DNA of 64,000 nucleotides from Crotophaga sulcirostris (lineage: Eukaryota; Chordata; Aves; Cuculiformes; Crotophagidae), in contig VYZB01000040.1 of the NCBI GenBank assembly GCA_013397455.1, positions 3,359,869 to 3,423,868 of the forward strand, in the 5' to 3' direction. How positions within the stretch are numbered: the first letter of the stretch is position 1; every line of letters begins with the position of its first letter. Below are positions 1 to 12,787 of this stretch, piece after piece. Position numbers and translations under genes: made by a program. Under the pieces are notes generated by a model that was not told the DNA's origin, made no database searches, and saw nothing but the letters and a program-made list of their open reading frames with translations.

Positions 1-1312
1 AACAATATAGAGCAGAATGGAGGGAATTTTGGAGATACAACGCACACAGCCCACTCCAGGCACAAAGCAAAAGCCAAGGAAACACTGACTGAGATTTATA
101 TACACATTCTTATTTAAAACCTCTTAATATCTAACTGCAGACTCACTCTTATTATCCATCAACTGCTTCTTTCAGAGCTTATATTAATATGCTGATATAT
201 ACACACAAATCCTAGGAGGGAAAAAAATGCAATTGACTTGCAAACTTTATTCTCCTGTACTCATCCTCAGTCTCCTAGTGTGTGTGCAAAGGTTTTCTGT
301 GCACACTAATCAGCAAAACTAAAGAGTGCATTGGCAAACTTCATTCGGCACTGTCTCCTGGGTCTGTGATGCTTTGTGTGAGGGCAAGACCCTGGCAAAT
401 GCACCAGTAACACTGCTCATGAAGGATCCGAATCACTCGTCAGCTGGCAAAGGCAGGACGGGTTTTTAGCTCTATTTTTCCGCGTAAAAATGGCCATGCT
501 TTTAAAAAATAAAAGATAAGCACACTGACACAGGGAATGTGAGAACCAACTCTTCAGTAATCTCCATCGCACGTCTTCCCACCAAGTCAGTGAAACTGAG
601 GCGAGACAGCAGGATGCTCTGAGGTGTGGGCAGGGACAGGACGGTAGCACAGGCTTGCAGTGTTGTACATGGGACCCACTTCCCATGAAACATGTCCACC
701 TACAAGTTCACACCTAATCTAAAGTAAACTAGTTGTTGGGGCTTCTTCTCTTGGCAGGTGGTGAAAGAAGGCACTTCCAGAGGTGATTTGGACTACTCTA
801 AGGTGGATCTTTAAACAGGCAGCAAGTCACTCAAAGCTACTTGGCCCTTTGGGGACATTCCCAATTGTTAATCCTCCTGTATGGGAAAACCTCAGCTCTC
901 CATAAACCCAAGACCTGTGGAACTGCCTGATGTGAATGACAGGAGTTGTGACCTGGCAGCAGTGCAGGATTTTCACTGTGAGCCAACCCTGCCTGGTTGA
1001 TGGCTCCTCATCCCAGACATCCATAGCACAATTACAAACATGGTTACGTTTTCAGCTCTGCCCCACGGTGATGTAGATTGCTGCACACAGCGATGGGGCT
1101 GTTTCAAAAAATGGCACAAAAAGTGTTATCAGAAGTTGGGCAACTGTACTGAGCTGCAGGTCCCTATCACTCTGAGAGTGGACAGAAAAGACAGAGACCC
1201 TGACTCCTGGGAATTGCAAGCCTACTCACACACACACTGAAAACTTCAGTAACGGGTAATTTAAGTAAATACATTGCATATTTTGGTCATGCATTCTAAA
1301 ACTGAAGATAAA
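1..1312. other. Unique noncoding stretch, nothing recognised
   Basis: Only short random-looking open frames (under 90 codons, overlapping on both strands) are present. I see no exon with flanking splice signals, no repeat family and no RNA gene. It runs up to the CR1 tail that begins at 1313. Confidence 0.6.
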
Positions 1313-1500
1313 CATAGAATCATAGAATCATAGAATGGTTCAGGTTGGAAGGGACCTCAAAGCCCAACCAGTTCCAGCCTCCCCAGGTGGGGTCTCACAA
1401 GAGTGGGGTAGAGGGGCAGAATCCCCTCTCTCATTCTGCTGGCTGCACTTCTTTTGATGCAGCCCAGGACACGGTTGGCTTTCTGGACTGCAAAACATGT
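1313..1500 (-). mobile_element. CR1 LINE fragment, internally deleted
   Basis: A dead fragment of the CR1 non-LTR retrotransposon in reverse orientation. On the plus strand it opens with three CATAGAAT units, the reverse complement of the avian CR1 tail, followed by the GGTTGGAAGGGACCTC block. From about 1385 it reads, on the minus strand, as CR1 ORF2 just after the reverse transcriptase core: AVQKANRVLGCIKRS, then LVRPHL. That part matches 42310-42405 in this window. The roughly 450 bp that separate these two parts in the 42.1 kb copy are missing, so the ORF2 segment is joined almost directly to the 3' tail. The element is also 5' truncated, as most CR1 copies are. No coding capacity remains. 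Confidence 0.88.
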
Positions 1501-4500
1501 TTTCCTCTGGTAGTAAATTCAAACAGATGTAGCAGAATAAAATCTTTTAATTTTCAGATATGTTTGAGCTTTTCAGTAGCGTGATAGGTATTTGATAAAG
1601 GTATTATAGAATGAGATATTTATCAACTATGAAACTACTGCCATATAAAATTGCTGGCAGTGAGATCTGTGCAATGTTAAGTTTAAGTCTATGGATATAT
1701 TGGACAGCACTGTTCACATCCATAACTGCCAGAGCAGTGAGGTCTGGAGGTGCAAGGCATTTTGGAAGAGGTACAAACATTAATGATACAATGCTGAAGA
1801 TGTACCAAGCTGAGAAGGACATTTTTCCATTGCAGGTCAGTCCACAATTGCTTTCTTTAGGAGCAGTCAGTGCTGGTTGCTGTTGGACCCAATGGCCAGA
1901 GGATCTGCCACTGGGCTAGCACAAGCAGGTCTGATTCATTTTGGCAACGTTGCCACTGCATATGGTCAACTCTTTTGGAGCCGAGTATCCCCTTTAATAA
2001 ACTTTTTCCTAAGAAGTTTATTATGGGAGCATCTTTGGGGGCAGTATTACTCTTATTTTGGACTTTGTAGGAAAAAACTCAAACCCTCTCTTTCAGCTGT
2101 TGTTCATACTTTATTAAGAACATAATTGGGATCATTCTATACTGAAAAATATTTTGCCAGAGACTGATAATGGTATGCAGACTAAGGATGAATGCAAATT
2201 TAATCACTGTTTTTATTATTCTATTTTCCTGAGTAGGGTAATTTCCCATCTTCCTAAGTGCCTTGAACAGCCACAGGCTTGAAATAGTGATGATGGAATT
2301 TCCTGGGAACAAATTAATGTGGAGGCACTGGGATATTACAGTAATAGTGTGGTAAAGGAATGTGCCTTTTACTATATGTCTCCGTCATACTGATGTATAT
2401 TTTGGCTAACACCAAATGTCACTTTGCAAAATGCGCGTTACATTGTGGCCTGTGTTTTTCTGGCCTCTCTCAGACCAAAATTTTGAGCACTATACTGTGT
2501 TAGCAACTCCTGATCATGGTCCTGTAACGCTTTCCCATACACACAGAGCTCCCACTGATTTCCAGACAGACATGTACAAGTTAAGGCTGCAGGATCTATC
2601 CTTACCATGGTAAAAATAGACAGTTACTTGGTTGTTTTCGTTAAAAGGAGGGGAAGGAGAGCATTATATAACAGGAGGGTTTTTGGGGTGAGCACTGTTT
2701 TATTTAAAACCTCCAGTGATAGCTGCTTTCCCTGACAAGAATTGGCTCTGCAGCAGGGCACGAAAGCTGGGATCTTGCCATGGCTGGAGTGCAACACTCT
2801 TTTCTTTATTAGCAGACAATAAGCCACATTCAAGACATGCTAAAGAGCTGGAAGACAAGCAGCCAAAGCAGAGAAATTCAAAGTGAGGGCTGATTCTTGG
2901 GACTCTGGTGTTTGCATTTGCCTGCAAGGGAGAGGCAGACAAAACTGAAGATGCAGCAGTTCTTTGCCAATGCTCTTGGTGCTAGTGGGCATCTAAAGGC
3001 AGAGATGGTTTTGACTGATACCCATGCTAATTGTTTGCCCTTAGCAAGCAGAAGCCCTGTAGCACTGGAGCAACAGGGTGAGTGCTGAAGGCAGGGTACA
3101 CCTGGGAGGAGATTGTATTTTTTATCGTGGTGAGGAAAGTTCAGGGATCACTTTCGTGCAGCGAGCGAGGAGAAGGAGTGCACAGGGAATGGAATCTCTG
3201 TTGGCAGAGAGTTTGATCATTGTGCCATATAGGGAAGAACGATTTTGGTGCTCATAACCTTGCTGGTGTTCCCTCTCTGTACTGGGCCTGACCTCTCATG
3301 ACCACAACCAGGTCTGAACTACTCAAAGGATACAGTCCCAGATCTGCTGAACAGACATGACTAGGCACTCAGGGTAGCTCAAAGCCTGGTTTATTTTCTC
3401 TAGCAGAAACCAGGAGAATGGTTCACCAAAGCCCAAGAGCACGTTCTTCACCTGTGACCTTGCACCAGGGCCCTGCATGCTGTGGGACAATGGAGAGGAC
3501 CTGTGGGGTGGCTGTGGAAGGGTGCTGTCACACCCCAAGGATGCCAGCACTCTGATGGCACCACACTGAGTGTCCTCAAAAGACTCAGACCAAAGAATTT
3601 CTTATTGTGCGTGCGTTGATCCAAAGCCTAGTTTTCCTATTGTTTTCAGTGGCATTTGATTTGGGCCACAAGGCCCTGAATCAACACAGTGCTGAGTGTG
3701 ACAAGTCAAAGGGACTAAAGCACCTGATTATCACAAGGGATTTTTTTTTAATTATTCCTTGCCTGGGAACTTACGTGAGGTGTAGAGTGGGTTCAGAAGC
3801 ACAAAACACTGCCAATTCCATGGGATTTCAGCAAATCCTGATGTGCTTTGCAGAGCACCTGGCTGTGGGCTCTAAATGTAGACTCTCTTCCAAATGAAAT
3901 ACAGGATATGTGCACTGGGAAAAACAGGCTGCGCTCTTTTCTTAAACCAGTTTTATTGTGATGCTGGGTTTCAGAACAGGCAAAGGCACAGGAAGGTAGC
4001 AGAGTCATGTTGAAGACCATTTGAAAAGCCTCTTTTCAGAATGGCCACTAAAAATATACAGTGACCTTACAAAAATATATTTCAGCACTGAGACATTAAT
4101 TGTCAGCATTGAGCCAAGGGGCATTTCTTACATGGAGTCTCAAATAAATAATAAAAAAATGCTGGCACAGCCTTTCCTACAGCAGTTCCAGAGGAGTAAT
4201 TAAACAGGAGCCACTTGGTGCCAGCTCAGGGAAAACAGACACCCACAGTCCCAGAGGGTGTAGGACTGTGTACCTGCACTCATATGTGTGTGTGCACATG
4301 GGTTTTTTAATTTTTCTTTGTCGTACTTGTGCATTATTTCCTAAGTATCCAAGGCATCTTACTTCAACAAAGAGCTTGAAAGCCATATGCTGTTGAGCAA
4401 AGGGGAGAGAACACTCTCCTGACATTTTCTTTCTCTTATCTCGGTGAACTTGCCATTTTGATGCTTTTCCCAGGGCTTCTGTGACCTATGCTTTATACCA

Positions 4501-4854
4501 CCTGGGTGGTTTAATTCATGAATTTCATATTAATATGACAGGTTCTGCTAAGGTGATCTCAATGTTAAGAAGACAGATGCCATGAGCATCTCTCAAGGGT
4601 AAATATTTGAAGTTTACTCCATTTTTGTGTGCCTAGTCTCTGTCCCAGGTCTTGGTACTACAGATAAGTCACTGAGACTAGTTCAGTTTTGCTCCTCCCT
4701 CAGATGCTCTAGATGAACGTTAACTGTGATTTTAAGTTTCATATGTTTTCCTCAAATGTCAAAGCCTTTTTCTTCTGTATCTCCTGCTACAGAACCTCAT
4801 CCCCCATGTCTAAGTAATGTTGCTGGAAGAGTCCCTTTAACTCATAAGTTGGAA
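1501..4854. other. Unique noncoding stretch
   Basis: Open frames up to about 100 codons are present (for example 1611-1919 plus and 3607-3897 plus), but none has recognisable domains and most are overlapped by opposite-strand frames. No repeat family, hairpin gene or convincing promoter was recognised. Confidence 0.55.
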
Positions 4855-4924
4855 CCCAGGGGTTGGAACTAGATGAATTTTAAGGTCCTTTCCAACCCAG
4901 ACCATTCTATGATTCCATGATTCT
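4855..4924 (+). mobile_element. CR1 3'-tail fragment
   Basis: Only the last ~70 bp of a CR1 LINE is left: the GGTTGGAACTAGATGA block, then TTTAAGGTCCTTTCCAACCC, then CCATTCTATG and degenerate ATTCCATG/ATTCTA octamers that form the 3' end. Such very short 5'-truncated copies are normal for CR1, which primes reverse transcription at this tail. The wording is that of the subfamily seen at 42.1 and 55.1 kb in the same orientation. It has no coding content. Confidence 0.88.
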
Positions 4925-6019
4925 AAGTCTCAGGGTGCTATCTATCACCAGCAATGCACATTTTGCCCTTCAGGCAAGAAAACAGATCTTTGCCAAGTCT
5001 ACAGCAAGCTTCATGTTGAGTTAATTCAGCATCTCACTTTCATAGAGATCTCAACTGTAAAACTACCTCAAGATCTGATCTGGTTGGTCCAGTGGTGACT
5101 AACACGGAGACAGGATTAGGTAGAAGTAGATCTAGTGCAGACACTTGGCCCTGCTATTGCAGAAGGTGGCTGGTTCCACTTTACCACAATATGAGACATA
5201 CCCAGTGCCACGTAACACAAGGAAAGGGAAGCAATGCCCCTTCTTAGAGAGCACAAGAACATTTAGGCTTGGGCCTGACCCTAGTGGGTCATTTTTGAGT
5301 GAAAAAACACAGACTCGGACCTAAAACATATGAAAACACACAAAAGCATCTCTAGAATTGTCAAGACATCTTGGGGACTGATTATCCATTCTGTTTTTCT
5401 ACAGTTCCTAGTGCAGGGAAAGGGAAAAAGGTTTGAATATCACAATGAGAGTCTTTAGACAGCAAATGGGAGCAACCACAGAGTGGATAAAGACAGGATG
5501 AGAGCCTCAGGGGTGCTCTCAGCATGGATGAGTGTTGCTAGAGAGACTCACCATGAGTGAACTCTAAACTGTTCCTCTGCTTAGAAAGCAGCTAAAGGAA
5601 GGGCATCAGGAAACCTCTTCTTTTCACTTTCTTATAAGCTACCTAGTACTTTGGATCCCAGCAAAATTGCCCAGATAGAACCAACATAAGAGTCCAAACA
5701 TCAAACCCAGATCCAGTCATACTCTTGGTTCTGGGACACAATTTATATATGTGCACATTGTGAGACTGCTCCAGACTGAGCACACTGAACTTCTCCAAGA
5801 CAAAGCCCCGTATCTGCACTATCTGTATCATATTTATCCTTAGAAGACTGTCCCAGGAAGATTGTTTCATCTTTGGAAAAAAACCCCTTTTGCAAACCGC
5901 ATTGTGCTGGGCTCATCTCTCCTTTCACACTCCTTCCCAAGGCAGTTACTTGTCTGCTATAATTTACTCTTTAATGCAGCACTTTCCTATTCTGTGAGAC
6001 AACAATCATGAAGCATTTA
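4925..6019. other. Unique noncoding stretch
   Basis: Mixed-composition sequence without recognised repeats. The short minus-strand frames at 5643-5940 are not recognisable proteins and overlap each other in different frames. Confidence 0.55.
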
Positions 6020-6740
6020 AATTCCAATTGAGTAGGGCTGGAGTGCAGAGGGGCTGCGGCTTGCACAGCGAGGATAATGGGAACCTGAGACAGGGGACAC
6101 CAGTTCAAGGCCCCCCAGGAAGGAAGGCTACAAGCTTCTCCCTCACATTCCCATCTCCCTAGAGATGTAAATCAAGAAAATGAAGGGAGGGGAAGAGGAG
6201 GAGGGGGGTGTTTATAGAAAGAAAAGGGAAAATGGATTGAGTTGTGCTGAATTCTAAGACAAGGATCAGCTACACAAGAGAACTATTGAATAGCTGTGAA
6301 ATCTGGAATTGAGCCATCATTTTTTTTTTTTAGCTGCATGTGAATCAGGTTGATTGTTTTTGAGAAGCACCTGATTTTTTTTTTTTTTTTTTTTTTTTGC
6401 CCCCCTCTCTCTCCCAGGCTGCGTGCTTAGCCTTGGAATTTGAACATGACTGCTTATGTGCTAAACTGCTTTTCCTTGAGATAGAGACGTTTTAGGGAGC
6501 AGAAGAGGAGGGGGAGGCGGGGGAGCGTCTCTCTGAATGTGAAGGCCATGGCATCCGGGCTGGAAGCTGACAGGTTCCCCACTGCTCCCTGCAATCCCAG
6601 CGCGGAGTTTACACTGCTGGCAGAAAGAGAGCAGGAAAAGTAAAGAGCTGTAACTCCCTGGGACACAGAGGAGAGAAACGCTCAAAGGGCTGCGTGCCGC
6701 TCTGAAGCCGGGCTGCAAGTGCGTTTTGCCTGCTCTTCAC
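6020..6740. promoter_or_regulatory. GC-richer block with CpG cluster and T24 tract (possible regulatory region)
   Basis: Composition shifts here from the surrounding AT-rich DNA. A homopurine run lies at about 6184-6210. A pure T tract of 24 bases (6375-6398) runs straight into a C/CT tract. From 6488 to 6722 there are 11 CpG dinucleotides in about 235 bp, well above the neighbouring kilobases. No TATA box in a convincing place, no CCAAT box and no strong splice donor fixes a transcription start or direction. It could be a weak promoter or enhancer, or simply a local GC fluctuation. This is inference from composition only. Confidence 0.25.
6375..6398. repeat. Mononucleotide (T)24 tract
   Basis: Twenty-four consecutive T, preceded by a separate T-rich run near 6320 and followed at once by GCCCCCC and a short (CT)n. 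No LINE or SINE body is recognised next to it, so it is not obviously a retrotransposon poly(A) read from the other strand. It is the longest homopolymer in the window and likely to vary in length. Confidence 0.95.
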
Positions 6741-7159
6741 CAGCTTTGTGCTCCTGGGAACTCACATTTTTTACCTTATCTCCCAGGACAGAGCCGACAC
6801 CCATTTCCTACTCTGTGGTCCCCACTGGACCTCAGGAAAATGAATTGCAAACCCCCAATTTAATATTACACTTATCGTCGTATTGTCTGTTTCTCCCACC
6901 TGTACTGGTGGACTTTTTATTCTCTCTGCAGCCTTCAGGAGTAAGGGAAGCAAAGGAAAAGGGTGCTAAGTTGCTATTTTCTTGAAAAGCACAACAATTC
7001 CAGAGTGCCTTAAGAAGACACACTGAAGGGAAAAAAAAAATAGCGAGACTGCTTTTAAAAACCTAGCAATTTGTCTAGGATTATGGAATGCATTGGGATT
7101 GCAAGAGTGAAACCTTGCCTTTCCTCATTTGGTATGGCTGAGAACTATCCCTGTTCTAA
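6741..7159. other. Noncoding spacer
   Basis: AT-rich sequence. Short frames on both strands overlap. A run of nine A sits at 7031-7039. Nothing is recognised. Confidence 0.5.
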
Positions 7160-7280
7160 TTTATTATTATTGTATTGCATTATTGTGTAATTTTATTGCA
7201 TTAAAAATCATGTGAATAGCACCATGGTGCTCTACAAACAGAGAGCAACACAGAGCCACTGCTCCAAGGAGCCTTGTTAA
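7160..7280. repeat. Old amniote interspersed-repeat-like segment
   Basis: The order TTATTATTATTGTATT, then AGCACCATGGTGCTCTACAAACAGAGAGCAACA, then CACTGCTCCAAGGAGCC follows a repeat I know from turtle, crocodilian and bird genomes (interrupted TTATTATTGTATT; then blocks like GTGCTAGGCGCTGTACAAACA; then GTCCCTGCCCCAAAGAGC). I cannot name the family with certainty. A second, weaker echo (AAGCACTGTACGGGACAAAC) lies at about 7378-7400. Divergence is high, which implies an old insertion. Confidence 0.4.
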
Positions 7281-10200
7281 ACTGCCTCCAGATTTGACTC
7301 GAGAGACCTATACCCCATTACCTTATGCAGAAAATATCTACATTGTTTTATTGTTGTTTATTTATTAAGCACAGAGGGTAAGCACTGTACGGGACAAACT
7401 TGCACAGTCTGGACAGATCTGTCAAACTTCACATCTTCTGCGTGGGATGTGCTCATGTGGCCTCTTCCTTCTTCTCTCTGTTGTGATACTGGAACTCATC
7501 CCAACATCACAGCCTCTCTGCCTCTCCAGCAAAGTAGCTGAAGAGAGTCAGGTGTCCAGACCATGCAGACCATCTCTGCCCATAGAAAATCCTCCTCCCA
7601 CCCATATTGGTTACACTAAGGGCTGAGAGACCCCTGGTACCTCAGAACAGCCCTGGGGTCATTCTCAGTGCCACCTCCACCCAACAAGAGAGTTGGGCTA
7701 TTTCGAGCCTATGTAGCACCCACACACCAGGGCAAAGTTAGGACAAGCTTTAATAGCTGTTGACGACCACAGCAACTCAAAGCTGGGATGGTGCCATGCT
7801 GGTGTCAGCAATGATGATGAAGATAAGCAATGCTCGGGGCTGAAGGCAAGGAAGGCTTCGTGGCAGGAGGAAACCCAACGCACCCTGCTCCTGCAGCCCC
7901 AACCAGATGGGAAAAAGACTTGGTCCTTGGGGGGTTATTTCTTCCCTTTCAATGGAGAAGACCCTCTCGTGGGCTGAAAATCAGGGAGATGGGGAAGGAA
8001 ATTCCTTTCTGTCCTTTCTCAGCTCCCAATCTGCTGTTGTGCTTTTGGTCCCCAAGCGAATCCCAGCATCCCAGTACCAGTTATGTATGAGGTGCTGCCC
8101 TGAGAAAAAGCTCAGAGATCTTTCCACCGACCATCCCACCGGGTGGTGGGGACTCTCAAAGAGCCAGGGCAGCGGTGACTCCGGTGCAGCAGAAGGTGAG
8201 GGGCAGCGGGAGGGCAGGCACCGTGCACAGGTCACTGCTGCCCACGGCAAACCTCGGCCATTCACACGGAGCCCGACTCTGGCTCCCCTGAAGTTAATGA
8301 AAAGACTCTCAGGGGTGTCAGAAGATTTTGGGTTGAGCCCTCAGTGTGCAAGAGCAGCTCTACATGCTCTGTAACTCAGCAGAACTGGGGGCTTCAGGAG
8401 CATCCAAAGATGCACAAGCTGAGAGGTTCTTGGATAGGTGCAGGCAGCATCTTCCTGTGGCAGTTGCTAAAGCAGCTCAGAGGTTCAAAATCAGGCTTTT
8501 CTTTTTCTATTTTTTTTTTTTTGAAGAGAAAAAAAATAATTAACCTTCACCTCAGGTCCCAACTTGTATAACCATAGATCAGATTCTACTAATAATTTGC
8601 TTGCTTAAGTGACTCATAATACACACTGTGAGTTTACTTTTGCTTTGAGAGCAGCTGATCTTTGGAACAAACCGCCCACAGGCATAAAATCATGCGGATT
8701 TAACCCTCTGAGTGCTCATGCACCCCTAGATCCTGCTAAACTGCTGCTTGAAGGAAAGCCTGGTGCCTGGGAAATTTTGACACCAAACATGAAATAATAC
8801 CCAGAGAGGGGGTGATCTCTTCTTCATCTATTTCAGACTGGGATGCTCTTGCTTAGGTCAGTGGACCCCATATACGAGCCCAGGGATGCAGATAAAGGAA
8901 GGACTGTCTGTTCAGTCCAAGTACTGACCAGCTATTTATGCATATTTTCTGCTGTGGCATTTTTTTTCCTTATTGCAAGTTCTTATGAGGATTCTTTTAC
9001 CCATCAGTTACAGATGAGCACACTCAACCTTGTTTCCCCCTCTGACCAACCTGAACCTCAACAGTGCTAATACAGGGTTTGGAGGGCACCAAGACTCAGC
9101 ACCGTGACCTCAGGCTGAGCACAGGATCCTGGTGGGACCCCATGGGACACACGGGCTGGTGCCAGTCTCAGGACACATTGCTGCTGTAAATAAAAAGAAT
9201 CAGGGACTGTTTTCATAGGTCTAAACTCTTTTCCCCTCCAAAGCACAGGGTGCCCACCCTCGCTGCCTGTGTGGCGAGTCCTGTCTCTGTGCTTTGCCCA
9301 GACACTGTTGAGGTGCACAGGCCACTCTCAGAAGTCCCACTGCAATTCTGTGATGCCTTCTGCAAAGGCAGAGACTGCACGTGCATGCTGACCTGGGTCT
9401 GCAGCTGCATGTACTAGCAGTGGCACCTTGAAAGACCTTCCCAACTGCAAAATGTGACCAGGGCACACCTCATACCACATCGACAGCACAAGAGTCACTG
9501 CTGTATTTTATAGGTGGACATAACTGAGTCTGAACCGATGGAAGGGTTTCCACAGGGCCATACAGGAAAGCCCTTCCAGAGCATTCCCTGTAATGTAATT
9601 TAAGCATCAAAACCCAGCTCATGGAGCAGCAATTGTTGCTGTTCTGTGCATGTGCTTTCTCCCCTGCCCTGTGCACTCGGCACTCAGTGCATGGGAGGTT
9701 TACAAGTACCTCGAGTTGGCTGCAGGCTGCTGAATAGCAGCTTTCTGTGGAGTCCTCAGACTAACACATTTTTGGAAGAGAATTTTATTTCTGTCCACCC
9801 CCAGCTTATGGATTCAGCCAGGCAAAAACCTGCTTGACCTAATTTCTCCACCTTGCTGATCAAAGGTCATGTTTTACCAGGATTATTTCTGTCTTCATTG
9901 TAGGCACAGCTGGTAAACAACATGGAGATTTTACAGTATTTAACTTTCTGATAGATTTATGGAGGCTCCCTGCCTAACTTCTTTTGCTTCTTTCAAAGCT
10001 TTTGCACTCACTTTTCAGATGATACCATGCACTGTGAACCTTGAGGCCCAAAACCCAAGCTGAGCCAGAGAAAAGAGCTGTGTGTCGACAATTAACCACC
10101 CACCCTCCCCACAGTCAGCCCTGAACCTCTGCGTGGGATCACTTGCTTTCTGCAGAGCAGTCACACTGGATCAGCCACAACTCAAACCTGCTCAGGTGCA

Positions 10201-12180
10201 GTGATGGGTACCACTAGGCTGCCAATGCTCTTGCTGCCAACCACAAGCAAAACACAGAGGAGGTGCTGACCCCCTTGCCTGGACTAGAAGAACATATAGA
10301 CTGGTCCATAAGCCAGGGTAGAAAGCTGTTCCTCCATAGGGAGCACATTGAGGGCTGGCTCACCTACTGGCCTTTTGGTTGCAGCCCTCTAAAGAGCTTT
10401 AGAACCCTGGTAGCTGGACAACACGGCTTGGGAGAAGATAGGAAGGCATCTCCACCCTACCTTCTTTCAGTGTGGTAGTGGTAGGAAGGCTCCAGGTTGA
10501 ATTTCCCAAGTTGCAAAGCCTCCTGCCATTTGGATTTGAGGGACAATTTCTGCTGTTCCCCATTTAAGCAGAAGTAGTAGGGATAGCAGAGGGCAACAAT
10601 CTGGAGCTTCATCCCTACATGTGCCAGGGTAACAGTTGGTTTCAGAAGGAGCAGAGGGTGTCCCTGTGAACACCAGGTCTGTTCCTGGGGCCCTGAGCAG
10701 AGAACAGGGACTCTCCAACTTCCCAGATGAGGATGCTCATTCCCATCCTCCCTGCGCACAGCCCCTTTCCCAAACTAAAACCTGCCACACCTTCCTCAAA
10801 GCAGCATTTGCAACATTTTGAGAGCTCCTGCTTTTGCCAGTGTTCATGCCAGAAAAGAGACTTTTCACATCCTCTCTTCTGAGCAGTCAACCAAGGGGAA
10901 GCTGCACTATATGCAAAATTACTGCCTCTACCACGGTATTGATCCACAAGCAAAGTTAGTGACTCACAAGGAAATACTATTTCACCTACCAAACAACAGT
11001 CTAAATAAATAGTATTCAGCATATTTTATCTTTTTTCCATCAGCCTCCACTAGGCAACATATCTTATTCAAACACCATGAATTCATACTTCCCTGGTACA
11101 ACTATTTTCAATTATTTATTAAACAATGGAGGTTGCTTTGGGCTGAGTCCTGCAATGGTCAATCATTTCTTCTTTTTCTAATTGAGTCAACAAAAGGTGG
11201 CATATGTGTCCAGAGGTAACAGCTTGTTCTTTGGTACAGGTTACTGCTTTGGAAATATTTCAGACCAGGCTCCCAAAATAAATACATTGTTCCTTCTTTA
11301 GGGGCATTAACCTCACTAAAAGCAGACATCACAAGGCTTTACTTTTCCTCTTGCCCTAGGAAAGAGACAAATGCTTTTACTTTTTCATATATTTTAAGTC
11401 TAAGTTGTTTTATTTCATTTATGACATGAGGTTGTCAAAGAAGTTGCATAAAGTCTCAGCAGATATCAGCCTACCTACTTGTGGCTTCCAGGAAGTTCAA
11501 AGCAAGCTCTAACTAAAGCACAAAGCAAAGACCAGAATCACTTATGAGTCTAGTAACTCTAGCTTTCCCAAAAGTGTCACCACACATAATGTGGGTGTAA
11601 GCCCTGCACTACTTAGGACAACCCAGTCACCTTCCTATGCCCCCACGCATCCCAGAGCAGCTAGGGAATAGCTGCACTGGTGTGCAGGTGGGAGATGTGA
11701 GCAAGGACCAGGTTTCCAGTTGCATAAACAGTGCTTAGATGAGGCAGGGAAGAAAACTGATTTTTTTTTTCAATTCCTCTTTGAAAATTCTGGCCACTGA
11801 TAAAAAAAACCCAGATTTTTTTAATCAGAAAATTCCAAAGTGCATAACAGGCAAAAGCCATTGACATTATTATGAGACAGGAGAAAAGTATCTTAAAGTA
11901 AATATATTTTTAAGTGTGGGTTAAATTCTCAACTATGAATAATCTACTGATTGCAGTGGTATGACAGGAGATGGGGCTGGCTGGCTTCAGGAGTCTGCCC
12001 TGATTTTTACCAGGAAATGGTGTAAATGAAGTTAAGCTGTAATTTGTGGGTAATTGAGTGATCAGTGACAAATGTTCCTGTGACACACAATAAGCTGTCA
12101 TGCAAAAAGTATGCTGCTACAGCTACGTGTCACATGTGGCTTTAAACTGATTATTCTAAACCATCGAGTGTCTCTGCTCA
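7281..12180. other. Unique noncoding stretch of ~4.9 kb
   Basis: No recognised gene. The longest plus-strand frame, 7907-8374 (155 codons), has low-complexity Gly/Ser/Arg-rich wording, no recognisable domain, and is overlapped by another open frame on the minus strand. A T13 run lies at 8510-8522. A weak MIR-like reading near 9505-9570 was not strong enough to call. Otherwise ordinary AT-leaning DNA. Confidence 0.5.
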
Positions 12181-12500
12181 GTGTGCGTTAAAAAAAGATT
12201 CCCCAAATTTGACCTTTACAGAGTTTAAATAAAAATTAAAAAAATGCAATGGGAGATAAATCAGAGGAGATTTTGCTGCCGACTTGAGTGGACTCAGGCC
12301 AGGCTGCCAAGTGGAATACTTACATGGGTAAAATGAGATGCTCGCCCTCTTCATTTAAAGAAATGTCATGCAAACAAACATTTTCAGGTCAAAAATCCCA
12401 GATGTGCTGGTTTCCCAAGTGTAAAATAATAACCCGGTGTGGAGAGCTGGTGTCGCAGCTCCAATTTGCACAGATAGGCTAAGGGTAGCCTAGAATCACA
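12181..12500. promoter_or_regulatory. Candidate conserved noncoding block
   Basis: AT-rich, low-repeat sequence with several homeodomain/Oct-style words: TTTAAATAAAAATTAAAAAA, ATTTAAAG, and CATGCAAACAAAC, the last joining an octamer-like half to a forkhead-like AAACAAAC. It has no useful open frame and no repeat family. Sequence like this is often conserved near developmental genes. The call is inference from appearance, since conservation cannot be seen in a single sequence. Confidence 0.15.
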
Positions 12501-12787
12501 AACCTGAGCCTCCCCAAATATGCACTGTTTGGAACATTGTGCCATAGAAAATTAATTGCATTCCAGCTCCAGGGAGCATTAGCACTTTTCTGAATTCAGG
12601 GCCAGCCTGAGGAGCAGCCATGCCCTAGGCAAAGAATCCAGCCCCCTCCTGGCCTTTGCCCCTTCCTCTGCAGGACTGAAAAGGAAAAATTATAATAAAT
12701 CACAGCCTTTAGAGACACCTACTAAACACTGCCTGGAATATAAATGTATGAATAAAATAGGAACTGAGCGTACTCATCTCAGTACTC

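Noticed and set aside
7907..8374. 155-codon plus-strand open frame as a gene
   Set aside because: No recognisable domain, an open frame overlaps on the other strand, and no promoter, splice or poly(A) context was found.
9505..9570. MIR-like reading (TATTTTATAGGTGGACATAACTGAG)
   Set aside because: Partial match with interrupted order. Could be chance, so not listed as an element.
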